Below are positions 28,603-41,990 of a DNA stretch of 64,000 bases, piece after piece. The translations under genes and the position numbers were made by a program. The notes beneath the pieces are model-generated. The model saw nothing but the letters and a program-made list of their open reading frames with translations, was not told the origin of the DNA and did no database searches. Origin of the DNA: Posidonia oceanica (taxonomy: Eukaryota; Streptophyta; Magnoliopsida; Alismatales; Posidoniaceae). The stretch lies in assembly GCA_037176725.1 (NCBI GenBank), contig JAZBRS010000035.1, positions 42,542,001-42,606,000 on the forward strand. The letters are read 5' to 3'. How positions within the stretch are numbered: position 1 is the stretch's first letter; every line of letters starts with the position of its first letter.

Positions 28603-29092
28603 TTGGCCAGCACGTCCTTGGCATCAGAAGCAGAGGGTGAAGACAAAACTGTCGTGTTTGCCAGACGAGTAGTTCGGGGTACCAGCCCGAAGATGATGAC
28701 AGGTTGACGGACCTATCGCCGAGTAGTTGGGGGTGCTAGCCCGCAGATGATGACAAGTTGACGGACCTATCGCCGAGCAGTTGGGGGTGCCAGCCCACAG
28801 ATGACTCAGCTGGGGATGCTGGATGGCTCGGCTTGATGGCGCGGGTCTGTAGAGATTCCGGACTCCGGGTTGGCTGTTGAGGACTTTCCTACGTTGTGTT
28901 GGCTGCAAGTCTAGCCAGAGGGCCCAAGGTGATGTTGGCAATGATCATGCAATGCATTAAGCAGTGTCCTGAAGTGCAAGCAGACAGCAGAAAACACTTT
29001 TCCATTGAAAGAACTGTTGAGTACATGCCTGTGGCAGGCCAAAATATACAGCACCACTTGAAAGGAAACCACATATCGGCTGCACAAGTGCC
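28603..29092 (-). other. E2 spacer downstream of the extra ORF
   Basis: No gene is visible. It holds GACGAGTAGTTCGGGGTACC, GAGTAGTTGGGGGTGCTAGC and GAGCAGTTGGGGGTGCCAGC units at 28665-28800, which are further members of the hairpin repeat family. Confidence 0.6.
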
Positions 29093-30278
29093 CTAGCCGG
29101 TTCGAGCCTTCTTTGACTGCCTGGAGTCGGGGAATAGAGGGCCGCCTGGCGGGATTTCATTGATGGGCCAGAGCTCTTGGACCTCAGTCACATACTCAGG
29201 GGTGCATCCTACACCTCTCACAACTACGATGTCTGTTGATCGCACCCCATGCTGCATCAGATCGGCCAGCTTCTTTGTTGGGGCAGTCGTGCTGAGAGGG
29301 TATGCCTGAAGAAGCTCGGGCGCTGTGCTGTCAACAAAGGTGCCTTGCTGGAAGCCAAATGGGATGGTATTCCACACCCGTCGTGAACCCTGGTAGTACA
29401 ATCAGCCGCGTGTCGCGCGCGCTGAAGAAGACAGTGAATGGCTCGGCTACGGAGGAGATGATATGCTAGGTTACTGCGTCGTCAGTCAGTGCTGATAGCC
29501 TTTCGTACTCTTCTTTGATGCTCCTGACTGTCTTGGCACGGGCGCTGCTGTAGTAGGCTTCAAAGGCATGTACCTGGGGGTGTAGAAAGTTCATCTCTAA
29601 GTGTGCGGCTAGCCAGACTTGTATAAGTGCCCCGTAGCCGTGGAAGTGGCGGCAGCGATGTGAGATACGGTCCAGCCCGCGGTATGTTTCTGCCAGAACA
29701 ACTGGTGCCAGGTCCATGTGCCGGGTCACCACAGCAAGTGCTATTTCTGCAACCTCAATGGCCACTGTCGGTCAGCCATGAGTAAAGATCAGCTCACCCA
29801 GGAAGCGGATGACAAACCCTCGGAGCCACAGCTCATCTTCGAGTTCGACGCGCTTCTTCATGACATCATCAAAGTGCGCTAGGCGAAGCATAGGTTCAGG
29901 TCCGCTGGTGCAGATCAGTCTTTGTTGGCAGCTTCGAGTAGGGAGCCCAGTCAGTTGGCTCAGGAACTCAAGATATTCGTCACGCCTCATGAAGATAGGT
30001 AGCCCCATGATCTTGGAGAAGCCGCAGATCCGACGCACTTCTTCCAGTGTGGGTGTTAGCTCAGTTCTGCCAAAGCGAAAGACGTGGTGTGCCGGTTTCC
30101 AGAACTTTGCGGCAGCACACAGAAGATGGCGGCTTACTTCCACATCAGCAGCCTTCAGTAGCTTGGTTGGAATGCCCCATAGGCGCAGCTTTTCGCAGTC
30201 TTCTTGGGTAAGCTCGCCGATCCATTCTCGCAGGGTCTCCGAGCAGCGTGCTGGGGTCAACAGAGTAGGGAAGCCCAT
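29093..30278 (-). pseudogene. Decayed extra ORF of E2, PMD/DUF7745-like
   Basis: Homologous to 8888-10090 of E1 along the whole length, starting at the conserved ATG (MGFPTLL). FGRTELTPTLEEVRRICGF is identical to E1. The frame is broken by TGA at 29772 (after FTHG), by a stop at 29466 where E1 has Trp, and by a length change near 29380. The end keeps the basic SKKARTG tail that E1 lost by its early stop. High protein similarity in spite of the breaks suggests that the ORF was under selection before E2 decayed. It lies 1.47 kb after the integrase end, the same place as in E1. Confidence 0.85.
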
Positions 30279-31746
30279 TGCGCAGATCGCAGGGGTACAG
30301 GCAGATAGCTGCAGAGCTTGAAGGTACCTGTTATCAACATTGTAAACAGTCAGATCACGCAGGCATATAATCTCTGACAGAAAGCAGAATCTGAGGCTGA
30401 TAATGTAGTTCAACATTTGTCCAGCAGTTAATATCAGAATATAGCAGTTAAGCATAGATAAGCAGAGGGAATCTGCAGCAGTCTTGTGGATACAGGGGCA
30501 AGGGCTAGCAGGAGATCTGGACCAGCGCAGCTCGAGCAGCGTCAACGCGCTCTAGGTAAGAAGTACTGTCTCAGAGTCGAAGCAAGTTGCAGAGTGGAAC
30601 GACTGATAAGAAAGAAAGGATAATTGAGGATGCATGTATGCATGATGCAGGTTGGTATGCTTATGAAATGATTAGTATGCTTGGGTGCCCTCAGCATACG
30701 GAGTGCTTTGGTGCCTGCTGCAAAGGAAGGGAGTGGTCCCCGGCTCACTGGGCCCTACTTAGACTCTTGGCTTGCTGGTGGCACTCCGGAACGGGTGTTG
30801 GCACTTGTACAGGTGGTGGTGTGGTGAGGACAGGCTACTTGCCGGACTCTCAGGACCTACACCTACTCTTTCTGCTCTCTTTTTTCTTTATTTCTCCCTC
30901 ATAGGTATGCAGTCTTTCTCCGCCCCTAGCTAGGAGAGGGTAAGTGTTTGCTTTTGGAGGGAAGTGGTAGACCCTTTTTAAGCTTAACACCCTTGGGTCT
31001 CTTGTAAGGTATGGGGGATGATGGTGCCTGCATTTTTGGGCTGAATCTTGCCCTTCTCTTTTCTTCTTTTCTTTTTTTTTGCTTGCTTTTTCTCCTTTTT
31101 TTTTGTTTTTGTTCTATCTCTTTTTTTTTTTTTTTTTGCTTGTTTGATTTCTTTTTTTCTCTTTTTTTTTTTTCAGGCTTTTGCTATCCCCATTTTGGTG
31201 GCAAAAGAAGGGTGTTTGAGTTGTTATGGATCTGGGCTTTGGGTCTGCTATGTGATGGGTAGAAGGAGCAGGGTTAGACTGCACACCCCTATCTCTAGGG
31301 TCAGCTTCTGTCTTCGTCTTCTGTTCCTTGGACGTGCCCAAGCCTAGATGTCTACTCTTACTTTTTTCAAACTCACATCCTAACATTTTTTCTCCCTCAG
31401 AGGTGTATGTCCTTACGAGTTTAGGCAGTTCGCCTGTCCTGATTGGTGGTGGCTCCCTCACTAGCTAAGACATCTAAGTAGTGCCGGGTGAGGTAGGGCG
31501 GACTCTTTCCAGAGCAAGCAAGCACTTCCGGTTTTCATCACCGGGCCTTGATGCAATGCATGATTTGAGAGGATGACGATGATGATTTGAAAAGAGAGAA
31601 GATGCATGTTTTGAGAAGATGACGATTTTGAAAAGAGAGAATGCAAGAGTAGGATAGATAGAAGACGCAGGTAGGACGAGAATGTAAGGAGCGAGAATGC
31701 AAGTGTGTAGGTGGGAGAAGGGCATCTGCAACGAGGCCGCCCTCGG
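30279..31746 (-). other. E2 spacer between integrase and the extra ORF
   Basis: No gene is visible. T-rich plus strand at 31060-31175 corresponds to the A-rich sense stretch in E1. The block at 31400-31560 is conserved with E1. A weak AACAG|GTACCT lies at 30327. Confidence 0.5.
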
Positions 31747-32889
31747 CTACTGATAGTATTTCTTGAGATAGCAGAGGTTGACGGGCTCAGACTGCTCGAC
31801 TTGGTCCATATCCTCAAGAGTTACAGCACCTCTCGAGAAGATCTGCTTGACCACAAAGGGGCCACGCCAATTAGGTCGGAATTTCCCTCGACCATCAGGC
31901 AAATGAATGGCACGCAAAACGAGGTCCCCTGGCTGAAAGTTTCTAGGCTAGACCTTCTTCAAGAATGCTCTGGCCATCCGCTTCTGGTAGCAGTGAGCGT
32001 TGTGCATAGCTTGCAGTCTGTGCTCATCAATCAGATTTAGTTGGACGCAGTGGTCTTCAACCCATTCTGCCTCTTCCAACTCAGCTTCTCGTAGGATCCG
32101 CAGTGAGGGGATCTCTACTTCGACAGGCAACACTGCCTCCATGCCGTATACCAGAGAATACGGGGTGGCTCCCGTCGAGGTCCGGATTGATGTCCTGTAC
32201 GCCCAGAGCGCGTACGGGAGCTTGTCATGCCAATCCTTGTGGGTTTCTGCCATCTTCTTCAGGATTTTAACAATGTTCTTGTTTGCAGACTCCACCGCTC
32301 CATTCATCTGTGGCCGGTAGGGCGAGGATCTATGATGCTTGATCTTGAGACTCTGCAGGTATTCCTTGATCCTTTTGGCAATGAAGTTTGTGCCATTATC
32401 AGAGATGATAGAGTGCGGGACCCCATATCGGGCAATGATATTGTTCCTGATAAACTTTTCTATTGCCACAGCGGTGACTGTCTTATAAGAGGCTGCTTCC
32501 ACTCACTTGGTAAAGTAATCGATCGCTACCAGAATGTAACGATGACCATTTGAAGCAGCCGGGTGGATGGCGCCAATGACATCGATCCCCCAGGTGGAGA
32601 AAGGCCATGGCGAAGACATGTTATGCAGCTGTTGTGGGGGGGCCTTGATGAAGTTACCATGGATCTGGCAGTTGTGGCATCTACGCACGAATCGGCAGCA
32701 GTCTGCTTCTATGGTCTGCCAGAAATATCCTTGGAGCATGATCTTCTTGGCCAGGAGGACGCTGTTCATGTGCGGGCCACAGGTCCCTGCATGCACTTGA
32801 AGCATCAGCATGTCAGCCTCTGATCTGTTCAGGCAGCGCAGTAGCATCTGATTATATGACCTTCTGTACAGCTGCCCAGCCCCCAACAC
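31747..32889 (-). pseudogene. pol: Decayed integrase of E2
   Basis: Aligns with the E1 integrase from LYRRSYNQ to the terminal TAG at 31747. HHCC (HAGTCGPHMN, CHNC), GIDVIG, ISDNGTNF and GAVESANKN are all kept. The frame is broken at 32503 (TGG to TGA after FTK) and at 31948 (a Val-stop in place of Val-Arg). The junction with RNase H reads GAGQLYRRS, which shows that the E1 TAG at 12562 was a CAG codon. Confidence 0.9.
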
Positions 32890-32895
32890 ATATTT

Positions 32896-35800
32896 TCACT
32901 CCAGACGCGCCAGAGTTCTCTTGTCTGCTGCCACAGTATCAGGAGGAAAGCTGCCAGACTCTAGGAAAGATTTTATATCTTGATACCAGGGCTGCTCCTC
33001 TGCTAGATCCACCTCTTCTATGTTCAGGCAGTATGCAGGCTGCTCAATGCGAGTAACAGATACATCCACTGCGCTGTCTTCAGGTATAGTGAGCCAGGAT
33101 GCCAGAGTTGCTAGCGCGTCTGCGTACGCGTTCTTTGCTCTGTTCATGTATGTGAAGTAGATGCTCTCAAACTCTTCCATCAGCCTCAGCAGGTGTTCGT
33201 GATATGGCACAAGTTTGGGATCTTTTGTTCTCCAGTCGCCGTTCACTTGCGAAATCACTAGCATGGAGTCACCGTGCACATGCAGCTTCTGTGCCTTATG
33301 CTCGAGGGCGACTTTCAACCCTAGGATGCATGCTTCATATTCCACTTCATTGTTTGTGCAGGTGAAAGTCAGCTTCCTCGCAAAAGGAATCATCTGTCCC
33401 TGGGGCGTGGTCAGCACTACGCCTACGCCTCGGCCCTTTTTGTTGACAGCGCCATCAAAGTAGAGCTGCCATTCCTCTTGTTTTTCAGGATCTTTCTCCT
33501 CAGAGTCCTCCATTGCGAAGAGGATGTCCTCGTCAGGGAACTGCGTCTGGAGGGGTTGGTATTTAGGCAGATGAAGGTCAACAAGATGGTCTGCCATGGC
33601 CTGACCCTTCATGGATTTCTACGTGACAAAGGTGTTGTCGTACTGAGACAATAACACCTGCCACTTAGCACATCTGCCTACCATGGCCGGCTTTTGAAAG
33701 AGGAACTTGATAGGATCATGCCGACATAAGAGCTGAACTGGGTATGCCATCATGAAGTGCCTTAGTTTCTGTGCAGCCTAGACAAGGGACAAGCAGGTCT
33801 TCTCTAGTGTACTGTACTTGGCTTCGCATTCATTAAATTTCTTGCTCAGGTAATAGATGGCGCGCTCCTTTCTACCAGATTCATCATGTTGGCCCAAGAC
33901 GGCGCCCATGGAATGCTGCGTGGTAGAAAGGTAGAGAAGCAAAGGTCTCCCTGGTGTAGGGGAAACCAGGACAGGAGGCTTGATCAACAGCTACTTGATC
34001 TTGGCAAATGCAGCCTGACACTCCTTGCTCCAGTTGATTTGCGCATTCTTCTTCAGGAGCTTGAATATGGGTTCACAGATGGGCGTAAGCTGTGCAATAA
34101 AGCGACTGATATACTGTAAACGCCCAAGCAGACTTCTGACCTCCTTTTCAGTTTTGGGGGGTGGCATGTCCACGATGGCTTTTGCTTTCATCGGGTCCAC
34201 CTCAATCCCCCTTTGGCTAACAATATAGCCGAGCAACTTGCTAGAGGACACCCCGAATACACACTTCTTGGGATTCAGGCGCAATTTGTATTTCCGTAGA
34301 TGATCAAAGAGCTTTTTTAGACAGGCAAGATGGTCTTCAGGCTCTCTGGTTTTAGTAATCATGTCGTCTACGTAGACCTCTATTTCTTGGTGCATGAGGT
34401 CGTGGAATAGCGCAGTCATGGCCCTCTGGTAGGTCACACCAGCATTCTTCTGACCGAACAGCATGACTTGGTAGCAGAAGACTCCCCAAGGGGTGATGAA
34501 TGAAGTCTTTTCCATGTCTTCTTCTGCCATTTTAACTTGGTTATATCCAGAAAAGCCATCCATGAAGGAGAGCATCTTGTGGCCCGCTGTATTGTTGACT
34601 AGGACGTCGATGTGAGGCAAGGGGAAGTCGTCCTTGGGACTCGCCTTGTTCAGGTCCCTATAGTCGATGCAGATCCGGATTCGGCCATCTTTCTTGGGCA
34701 CAGGTACAATGTTTGCCAGCCACTCAGGATAAAGAACGATTTTCAGAAAGTTGACTCTGAGCTGCTTCATTATCTCTTCTTTGATCATGAGCAGCCACTG
34801 CGGTCGCCATCTTCTTAGTTTTTGCTTCACTGGCTTGGCATCTGGGTTTAAGGGCAGATTGTGCACCACTATCTCTATGTCAAGGCCGACCATATCCTCA
34901 TAACTCCAGGCGAAGACATCCGCATATTCTTTCAAGAATGCGATGAACTCTGCTCGAGCCTGGGAGGACAGCTGAGCACTAATACGAACTTCTCTGACTT
35001 CCTCAGCTGTGCCGATGTTGACAACCTCTGTTTCTTCTTCAACATGGAGGTTGGGGCCTTCTGGGTCGTCGTCATAGGGTCGGAACTCGGGCAACGGTTC
35101 GTCAATCTCATCCATGCCCGTATCGTCCTCCTCTCCATAAGCAATAAGTTCCGAGAGGATCTCTTTCTCAAAAGAAGGACTTGTGATGTCGAAAGAGTGT
35201 ATATGTTCCGCTGCTTGGCCCTGGTGATGCTTCAGGATGGTCACGCTCACTCGAGTATTCTTGTAGCCTCAGCGCGCGACCTCCGTCCCAGCAACTCCTT
35301 CTACTGTTTGCTCTAGCCTGACTGATTCTGCTGAGTGTTCTGCTGATACTGCTGAGGGCCTTGTTGATTCTACTGTTGATACTGCTGTTGGCCCTGCTAC
35401 TGAGGCTGCTAACAACCCTGCTACTGATTCTGCTTTCTGCTCTATTACCGCAGCTGCTTAGACTGCTAGTGCTTCCTCCTCTGAGTCTTCTAGTGTGCTT
35501 GTGGAGGGTATGCCGGACCGGCGGCTGATCTGGGCACTACCGCTCGCTATGCTGCTCCAGTGAGGCATGTGTTGCACAAACCACCTAGACTCGCCTTCTG
35601 ATCGGAGAGTGATGAGCTCATCTGGTCTAGGGGAGTCCGACGTTGCTGAGCCTTCTTCCAGGACCATGATAGAGGCATGGTCTTCTTGCAGAGGAGGGTC
35701 CGTAACCACGGCTTTCCCTTTCCTTTCTGCGGCTCGATGCTCTGCCAGGTCTTCTGCTATCGACTTGATTTATTCTTGATAAAGTAGCTCTAGGTCGGAC

Positions 35801-36150
35801 ATCCATGAATCGACCTGGGCTTCTATCGCCACTCCTTCCTCCTCGTCTGAGGGTGAGTCGACGTAGTAAGCGCCGGGGGCCTGCGGCACTGGCCCGGCTG
35901 CAAGACGGATCGCTGCCCTTGGAATTTGCGTGATCTGGCTCATGGGCGCGCCTGATAGCGGCAGCTTTGGCGTGGGAGATCCAAACAAACTGGTCAGCGG
36001 GGCCACAGATGGGTATGCTGCCAGGGTCACTGTTGCAGGTAGAGGGCAGGTAGAGATGCTCTTCTGAGGGCTCAAGGGCCGGGAGACTATGGTGCTTAGT
36101 TGGTCCTCTGCATTCGGTTGTGACTGTGAGAGTGCAGCTTCTGACGCCAT
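32896..36150 (-). pseudogene. pol: Decayed reverse transcriptase and double RNase H of E2
   Basis: Aligns with 12562-15780 of E1 including YVDDM, the altered first RNase H (LSTTQHSMGAVL) and the archaeal-type RNase H (YFDGAVNKKG, NEVEYEA, HGDSML). In-frame stops lie at about 35770, 35458, 35270, 33988, 33776, 33614 and 32893. Most are one-step C-to-T or G-to-A changes such as CAG to TAG, CGA to TGA and TGG to TAG, as expected from deamination of methylated cytosine. MASEAAL at 36150 matches the E1 segment start, and upstream E2 reads Trp where E1 has TGA. Confidence 0.92.
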
Positions 36151-36201
36151 GGGGGCCTGCCATGAGAGTTGTTGCTTTGCGTCAGGAAGATGCGAAGCGG
36201 A

Positions 36202-39200
36202 CTACGCCGACTGCATTCTCAGTGATGCGGCTGCTAGAGTGGGCTGAGTCACGCTGCTGACTGAATTGATCGACTGTCCCTCCAGAGAGAGAGACAGTGG
36301 TACTGGTGCGACTGCGACCGCAGGTAGCCTGCCCGATTTTGCCAGAAGGAGTGTCTCTGACTTCTGTACCACTGCTACCTGTACTTGTGAAGCAGATGTG
36401 GCTGCAAAAGTGTGAGAGTTTGCCAGTTCTGCCATAGAGCCTGTTGAGCTGTCTGCTGTATTTGCTAGAGGGAGAGCTGAACGAACTGACTGTGGTGCCT
36501 CCGTGCTGATCATTGCCTTGCTGCCAGTTGGGACTGCCTCTACTGTGCCAGACTGCTCCTCATCCAAGTAGTAGTCCTCAATGCATACCCAGTCTTCTGC
36601 CGGTACCGCGGCTTGATCATCGGTCGATCCCAGAACTCCTGCACTGGTGAAGTTAGTGAGGTCTCTAGGGATGGCTGGCTCTTGATCCTTGTTCTAAAGG
36701 CAGTGATCTTCGTTGAGCTTGGGTACGTAACCGAGGCCTTCAGATTTCCTCCACTCCACTGCTGCGATCGGCTCTACGATCCCCTGGCCGTGACACTCGA
36801 GCGGTGTACCCTTTATGTAACCCCACCTGTGACATACGTTCTCGACCATTCGGAAGGGGTTGCTGTGAACAGCCAAGGAGTTGACACATTCAAGATCAGG
36901 AATGAAGTTAACCGGCTCGCACCGATTAACACGATATAGAGCTTCAGAAGTCTCGGGGTCAAATGGGATAGCTTGTGAAGACACGGGGGAGACTGCCTCG
37001 ATTCGCTCCTTCTCAAAGTTCTCTGCCATGACGACAATGACATCATCGCCGCGACGGTACTTTATCATCCGATGGAGGGTCGAAGGAAGGACCTAATGCT
37101 TGTGGAGCCAAGGGTGCCCAAGCAGAAGATTGAAATTCGGCTTCAAGTCGACGACATAGAATTCTACATCGAAGACAACCGGGCCAATAGCAAGAGGAAT
37201 AATCAGGATCCCTAGAGCGTCATTGTGGGTGTTGTCAAAAGCTGTCATTCCCTTCACGACTGGCGTGATGTCCTCGGCTTTGAATTCGAGCTTGGTTGCA
37301 GTACGCAAGGGGCAGACGTTAAGGCCTAACCCATTATCAACCAGTGTTAGGGGAATGCGAAAGTTTTTGAACTGGACCGTGACGAACAGGGGTTGGTTAT
37401 GATTAATCCCCGCTGGAGGTAGTTCATCACTTGTAAAAGAGATGACCTGGGGCTCCGCAATCATCCCTACCATGCTTTCCAAGGCTGAAGGCTCAATAGA
37501 CTGGGACACACGGGCAGCCTGGAACACGCGAAGAATAGCCTCGCGGTGTTCGGTAGAGGTGTGGATCAGGTCCCAAATGGAAATGTCGGCTTTGACCTTC
37601 TTAAGTTGGGAGGTTATGTCTGCCTTGGGTTGGTTCTTTTTGGCAACAGGAGGGGTTGTTTTGGCAAGCTCTAAGGGGGTAGTGGTAGGAAGTTGGGCCG
37701 CTACAGGCTGGTCAGGGATTTGGCTTGCTACAGGTTGGTTTGAGGTTGGATCTGCTATGGGTTGGTTGGAGGGTGGGGGCATAGCAGGTTTAGGGTGACT
37801 TGGCCTAATTGCCGGTGTTGGGGGCCTGTAGACCCTCCCCGATCGCGTTACTTCCGCACACATTTCTGTGGCGTAGCTGTAAGGGACGCAATGGGTGTCC
37901 AAGGTTAAATCAATAACCACTGGAGCACGTGCTGCGAGCACAGGAGGGGTTACAGGGGGACCTATTGGGTATTGAGGTCTACCTAGAGGGTATGGTTGTT
38001 GGGGTAGGGAGGCTGGGGCAAGTTGAGGTCTGCCTAAGAGGTGTACAGGAGATTCTTGCTGAGGTCGCCCTAAGAGGTGGACGGGGGATCTAGGCTGGGC
38101 CCTAGCTAGAAGGTGTACAGGGGATTGAGCCTGAGGAAGCATAGCAGCGGGCACGAAGGGGCGCTCCGGCCTAGCACGCGGTCGGATCATGTGAATTCCC
38201 GACTCGGAGCCGGCAACTACCGCAAGATAGAGATTTACAGGGAAAGGCTCAGAAATATCAAAGATAAGATTAGAAGGGTCTACCACAGAGGTAGTAGGCC
38301 CAGAAGGGAAGACAGAGTGGATGCCTGAGGTTCCCGCCCCTCCCGGATAAGAGTGCTCCGGTAAGGGTTGGTGGATGATGCCAGAATGAGGGGGAACAGC
38401 TGAATGTGCAGATGCATGTGTGTGTGCTTGAGTGGATGCCTCGTGCGTGTCAATCACAATCGTTCCCGATTCGATTAAATCCTGAATAGCGTTCCGCAAG
38501 GAGAAGCAATTGTCCGTCGAATGCCCAGTACTTCGATGGAAATTGCAGAAGAGGTTCGCCCTAAACCAATGCGGCAAGGGATTTGGGGGCGGACGAACCT
38601 CTGGGAACTTCAGGAGCGATGCAACCTTCGGCAGGATGACCGTGAGCGGTTCCACCAGTGGGGCGAATTTCTGCTTCTCAGTGGGTGGCCTTCTTTGCCT
38701 CTGGTATGAGCCTTGCTGAACCGGTGCGGCGGGGTAGACCGGTCTAGCGGTGGTTGTGATTTGTGGTGTGGGTGGATTCCTAAGTGCAGGAGCGTACACC
38801 ATCTGAGCTGGGGCAGGCCGGGATGGCAAGCGAGCAGGGGAGTCGACGAATGCAACAGCGGTTTTCGGCGAGTCCTTCCTCTTCAGGCTGTTGTTGCTGC
38901 TGCCGCTGTTGTTGTTGGAGGCACTGCTGTTGGCACTGTTACTGCTGATCACGGCTTGCTTAGCGAACGCAGAGGGAGCCGGGAAGTTGCCACTCTGCAA
39001 AGAACTCTCCACGCGCGCTCCAGCTCTGATGAGTGCTGCAAAAGTAGTGACTGGTTGGATGCTAAGCAGAGCTCCAAGAGATGGCTGCGCCCCTTTGATG
39101 ACGATCTCAATAGACTCCTCGTCAGAGGGTCTATCTTGAACCTGAGAGGCAAGGGCGCACCAGCGGCCGACGTACTCCCCGAACGGCTCGCCGGAATTCT

Positions 39201-40548
39201 GCTTGATTGCGATCAAGTCCGCCCGCTTTGGGACTAGATCGAGGTTGAAGGAGTATTGTTCCAGGAATGCCTGACTAAGGTCGTTCCAAGTCTTGATGGC
39301 TGACATATCAAGCGATGTGAACCACTTGAGTGCCGGCCCGGTCAAACTCTTCTTGAACAGGTGGATCAGCAACCTCTCGTCAGCCTGAAGCTGAGCGAGA
39401 TCACCGCAATACACCTTCAGGTGTGCCACGGGGCAGCCCCTACCATTGTATTTCTCGAAGTCCGGGATTTTGAACTTCGGAGGGAGTATCGCCTCTGGAA
39501 AGCAGCAGAGGTCCCAAAATTGGTAGGTCTGGTGCTCAGTACCCTGCACTAGTCGTAGTGCCTTCTCCAAGACGTCCATTCGGTTGTTGATGGGGTCCGG
39601 AGTTGCTGTTATAGGGGAGGGATCAGCAGGGGTAGTGAGCACATACGCCGAATGGGTCGCACCTAAGTGCTCCTCCGGATCTACCATAGCGTCGCCTGGT
39701 GGAGCAACGGGATGGCCAGCGTATCCGTGCTGGGGAACTGTGTATGCAGGAGTGTATGCAGGATGCTGGGCTTGATGCAAAGGAGAAGAGTAAATGCCAT
39801 GCTTTGCTGTGATAGGGGTAGGATGATGGAGCACCAGTTGCTGTACAGGTGGGGTGCCAGACAGCGAGCCAGTGAGGTACTGGGCTCCAGCCGGTCCAAA
39901 GGATTGACCACCAGGGGGAAGAGGAGCATGCTGTGCTTGGTGTTGTGCAGCAGGAGGCGGTAAACGGGCCCCCATCGTCGGAACCGTGAGCAGTTGAGAC
40001 GATGGTCGAGGCGGAGGTGTGGAGGTAGATGCATGAAATGCAGGAACTGGCCTCAAAGGAACCTCAGGGACGAGAGGAGCACAAGAAGGACGAACCGATA
40101 GAGCCATGCCCTACAGTCTCTAGGCAAGCTCCATCAAGTGCTGGTACTACACCTCAAGCGTCTCGCCAGTGGGGACGCTGAAGTGCAGTGCTGGCGAAGG
40201 TTGAGAGGCAAATGGCACGGACACAGACTGTCCGGGAGGAACAAGTTCTACAGTAAAAGTCACAACAGCGGTAGGAGATGTGTCAAAGGCGACGTATCCC
40301 TAGGACGGAGGGGGCAGTGGCGTCTCCGAAGCGCGAGTAACAATCATCAAGATAGACTCGGCGACCGGATCCGGAGGAAGAGATGCTTGCCATTGTCCCG
40401 GGACATACTGAGATCCTAGAGGCGTCAAGGGAGGAAACCCTGGGGTTGGAGGGGAAACAAAAGGGACAGAAGGAGCAACCGGAGGGGCTGGAACGGAAAC
40501 ACCCTCCGTGACAGGAGTAAAGAGAGGCTCACTGACGTACTGGGCCAT
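36202..40548 (-). pseudogene. gag: Decayed gag and protease of E2
   Basis: Starts at the MAQ codon (ATG at 40548-40546), as in E1. The main open piece, 37093-40107, holds the Gag domain (FKIPDFEKYNGRG), the CHHC knuckle (CNFHRSTGHSTDNC) and the protease, here LVDNGLGLNV, where Ser of DNGS is replaced by Leu. TAG at 37093 ends this piece at LHKH where E1 continues with Gln. Further stops lie at 36694 and at about 36199. The G-patch-like GYIKGTPLECHGQGI is present. A stop-rich piece between 40107 and 40300 breaks the N-terminal part. Confidence 0.9.
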
Positions 40549-40729
40549 TACTGACCTAGAGTGCGTGAGAATAGGGCTGCGACAGGTATGCAAAGGGCGA
40601 TTCCTAATAGGAGCTATCATTGCAAAGGCAGATAGCTCAGAAGGGGAATGGTCGCGAATAAGGTCGCAATAGGGGTGTCAACAAGGGTCAGTACTCAAGC
40701 TCTAGCAAGGGGAACTCGGTTACCGATCA

Positions 40730-40750
40730 CTGATGACACAAACAGAAGGG
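40730..40750 (-). promoter_or_regulatory. Candidate 3' splice site before E2 gag
   Basis: The minus strand reads TTCTGTTTGTGTCATCAG|TG with the AG ending at 40730, preceded by CTAACCCC as a possible branch region. It matches the E1, E3 and E4 sites in place. Confidence 0.45.
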
Positions 40751-40809
40751 AACTGGGGTTAGAAACTGAAAAGACGGATGCAAATGAGTTAAGTTAAATG
40801 GCATGAATG

Positions 40810-41125
40810 ATATGTATGCTTTCTAGTATGCCCCCCTTACCTAACTAGTGTATCTTAGCAAGTGACCTACTTCAGGTATCCCTGGGTGTACGGGTCACCG
40901 ACTCAGGTCAGAAAAGTGGGTACCCTGCCTAACTCCTGGCCCAAAGCTCAGGTAATGACAGGGTGGTGCGTTGGTGGCCTCGGCCCCACCAAAGCGTGGG
41001 TGGTACCCTCTACTAACACCGACACGACCCCTGAACAAAGGGGGGACAGACCGACTGACTCGCACCACGCCCAAAGCGGTGGAACAAGAGACTGGGACTG
41101 TCCTTCGCAGACTAATAGGTGGACT
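40810..41125 (-). promoter_or_regulatory. Leader block conserved in E1-E4 (E2 copy)
   Basis: GTACGGGTCACCGACTC, GCCCAAAGCTCAGGTAATGA and CACCGACACGACCCC are shared with E1; spacing is also kept. Confidence 0.6.
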
Positions 41126-41848
41126 CAGATGAGAAGATGCATGCCTTATATGATGCTTATGCAAATGATTAAAGTCTTTTATCTTGCACATTTTATTAAC
41201 CAGAGGGAGTGAAGGATTGTTTGAAGTCTCTAGTTACTCCTAGAAGTTCCTTTTACTTGCTGTTTTTAGTTAACCATGGGGAGAGCAAACAAGTCTCTAC
41301 TATCCTAGGCATGGCATGTGCGAAAGGGAAGAAAATCAGTCAAATATGGCAGGCAAACAACACACAACACAGCAAAAGGCAAGTGCATGGCATGTGCGAG
41401 TGTTCGTGAGCATGATAGTGAAGAAAAGCATTCATCATGTCAAAAGGCATATATGCAAGGCATGTGCGTGCGTAGTGACATAGCAAATGTGTAAGAGAAG
41501 CATTCAGCATTCAAAAAGCATGCATTGTTGCCAAACAAGTATGTAGACATGTATTGCAGGGAATGAAGCAATAATAAGCAAGCAAGATAAAGAAAATAAA
41601 GACAGGTAAGCTGTAAAGCAAGTAAGAGCAGAAGCAAGGAAATAAGTAAATAAACAAGCAACCGAGGCAAAGCAAGGCAAAACAGAGCGCAAATCGAGGC
41701 AAAGGAGGTGCAAAACCTAAGCAGAGTAGCCACGAGGCGACTCGCTTTGCACAGAAAAGCGAGCAAAACAGGCAAAGGAGGCACTAAAGCAAACAAAGAA
41801 AGCAAATCCGAAGCGAGCAAAAGCGAAGGCGAAAGCCGGAGTCTGCTA

Positions 41849-41866
41849 TCCCCAGCAGAGTCGCCA
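41849..41866 (-). repeat. Second, inner copy of the E2 primer-binding site
   Basis: The minus strand again reads TGGCGACTCTGCTGGGGA, 142 bases inside the true site. The flanking AAAGCCGGAGTCT is duplicated as well. The copy came from a tandem duplication of the leader start; it is not next to an LTR end and probably does not prime. Confidence 0.85.
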
Positions 41867-41990
41867 CTGAGCGACTCACTGGGAGCTGACACAGGCAGAC
41901 AAGCAAACAGACAAGGCAGACAAAGGCACAAAGGCAAACAAAGATGCAAAGCAAGCGAGCGAAAGCAAAGGCGAAAGCCGGAGTCTAGCA

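Larger units (their letters stand above)
40549..41990 (-). other. E2 leader
   Basis: No conserved ORF is seen. It holds the conserved leader block at 40810-41125, the candidate 3' splice site at 40730 and, close to the LTR, a duplicated copy of the PBS region. Confidence 0.75.
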
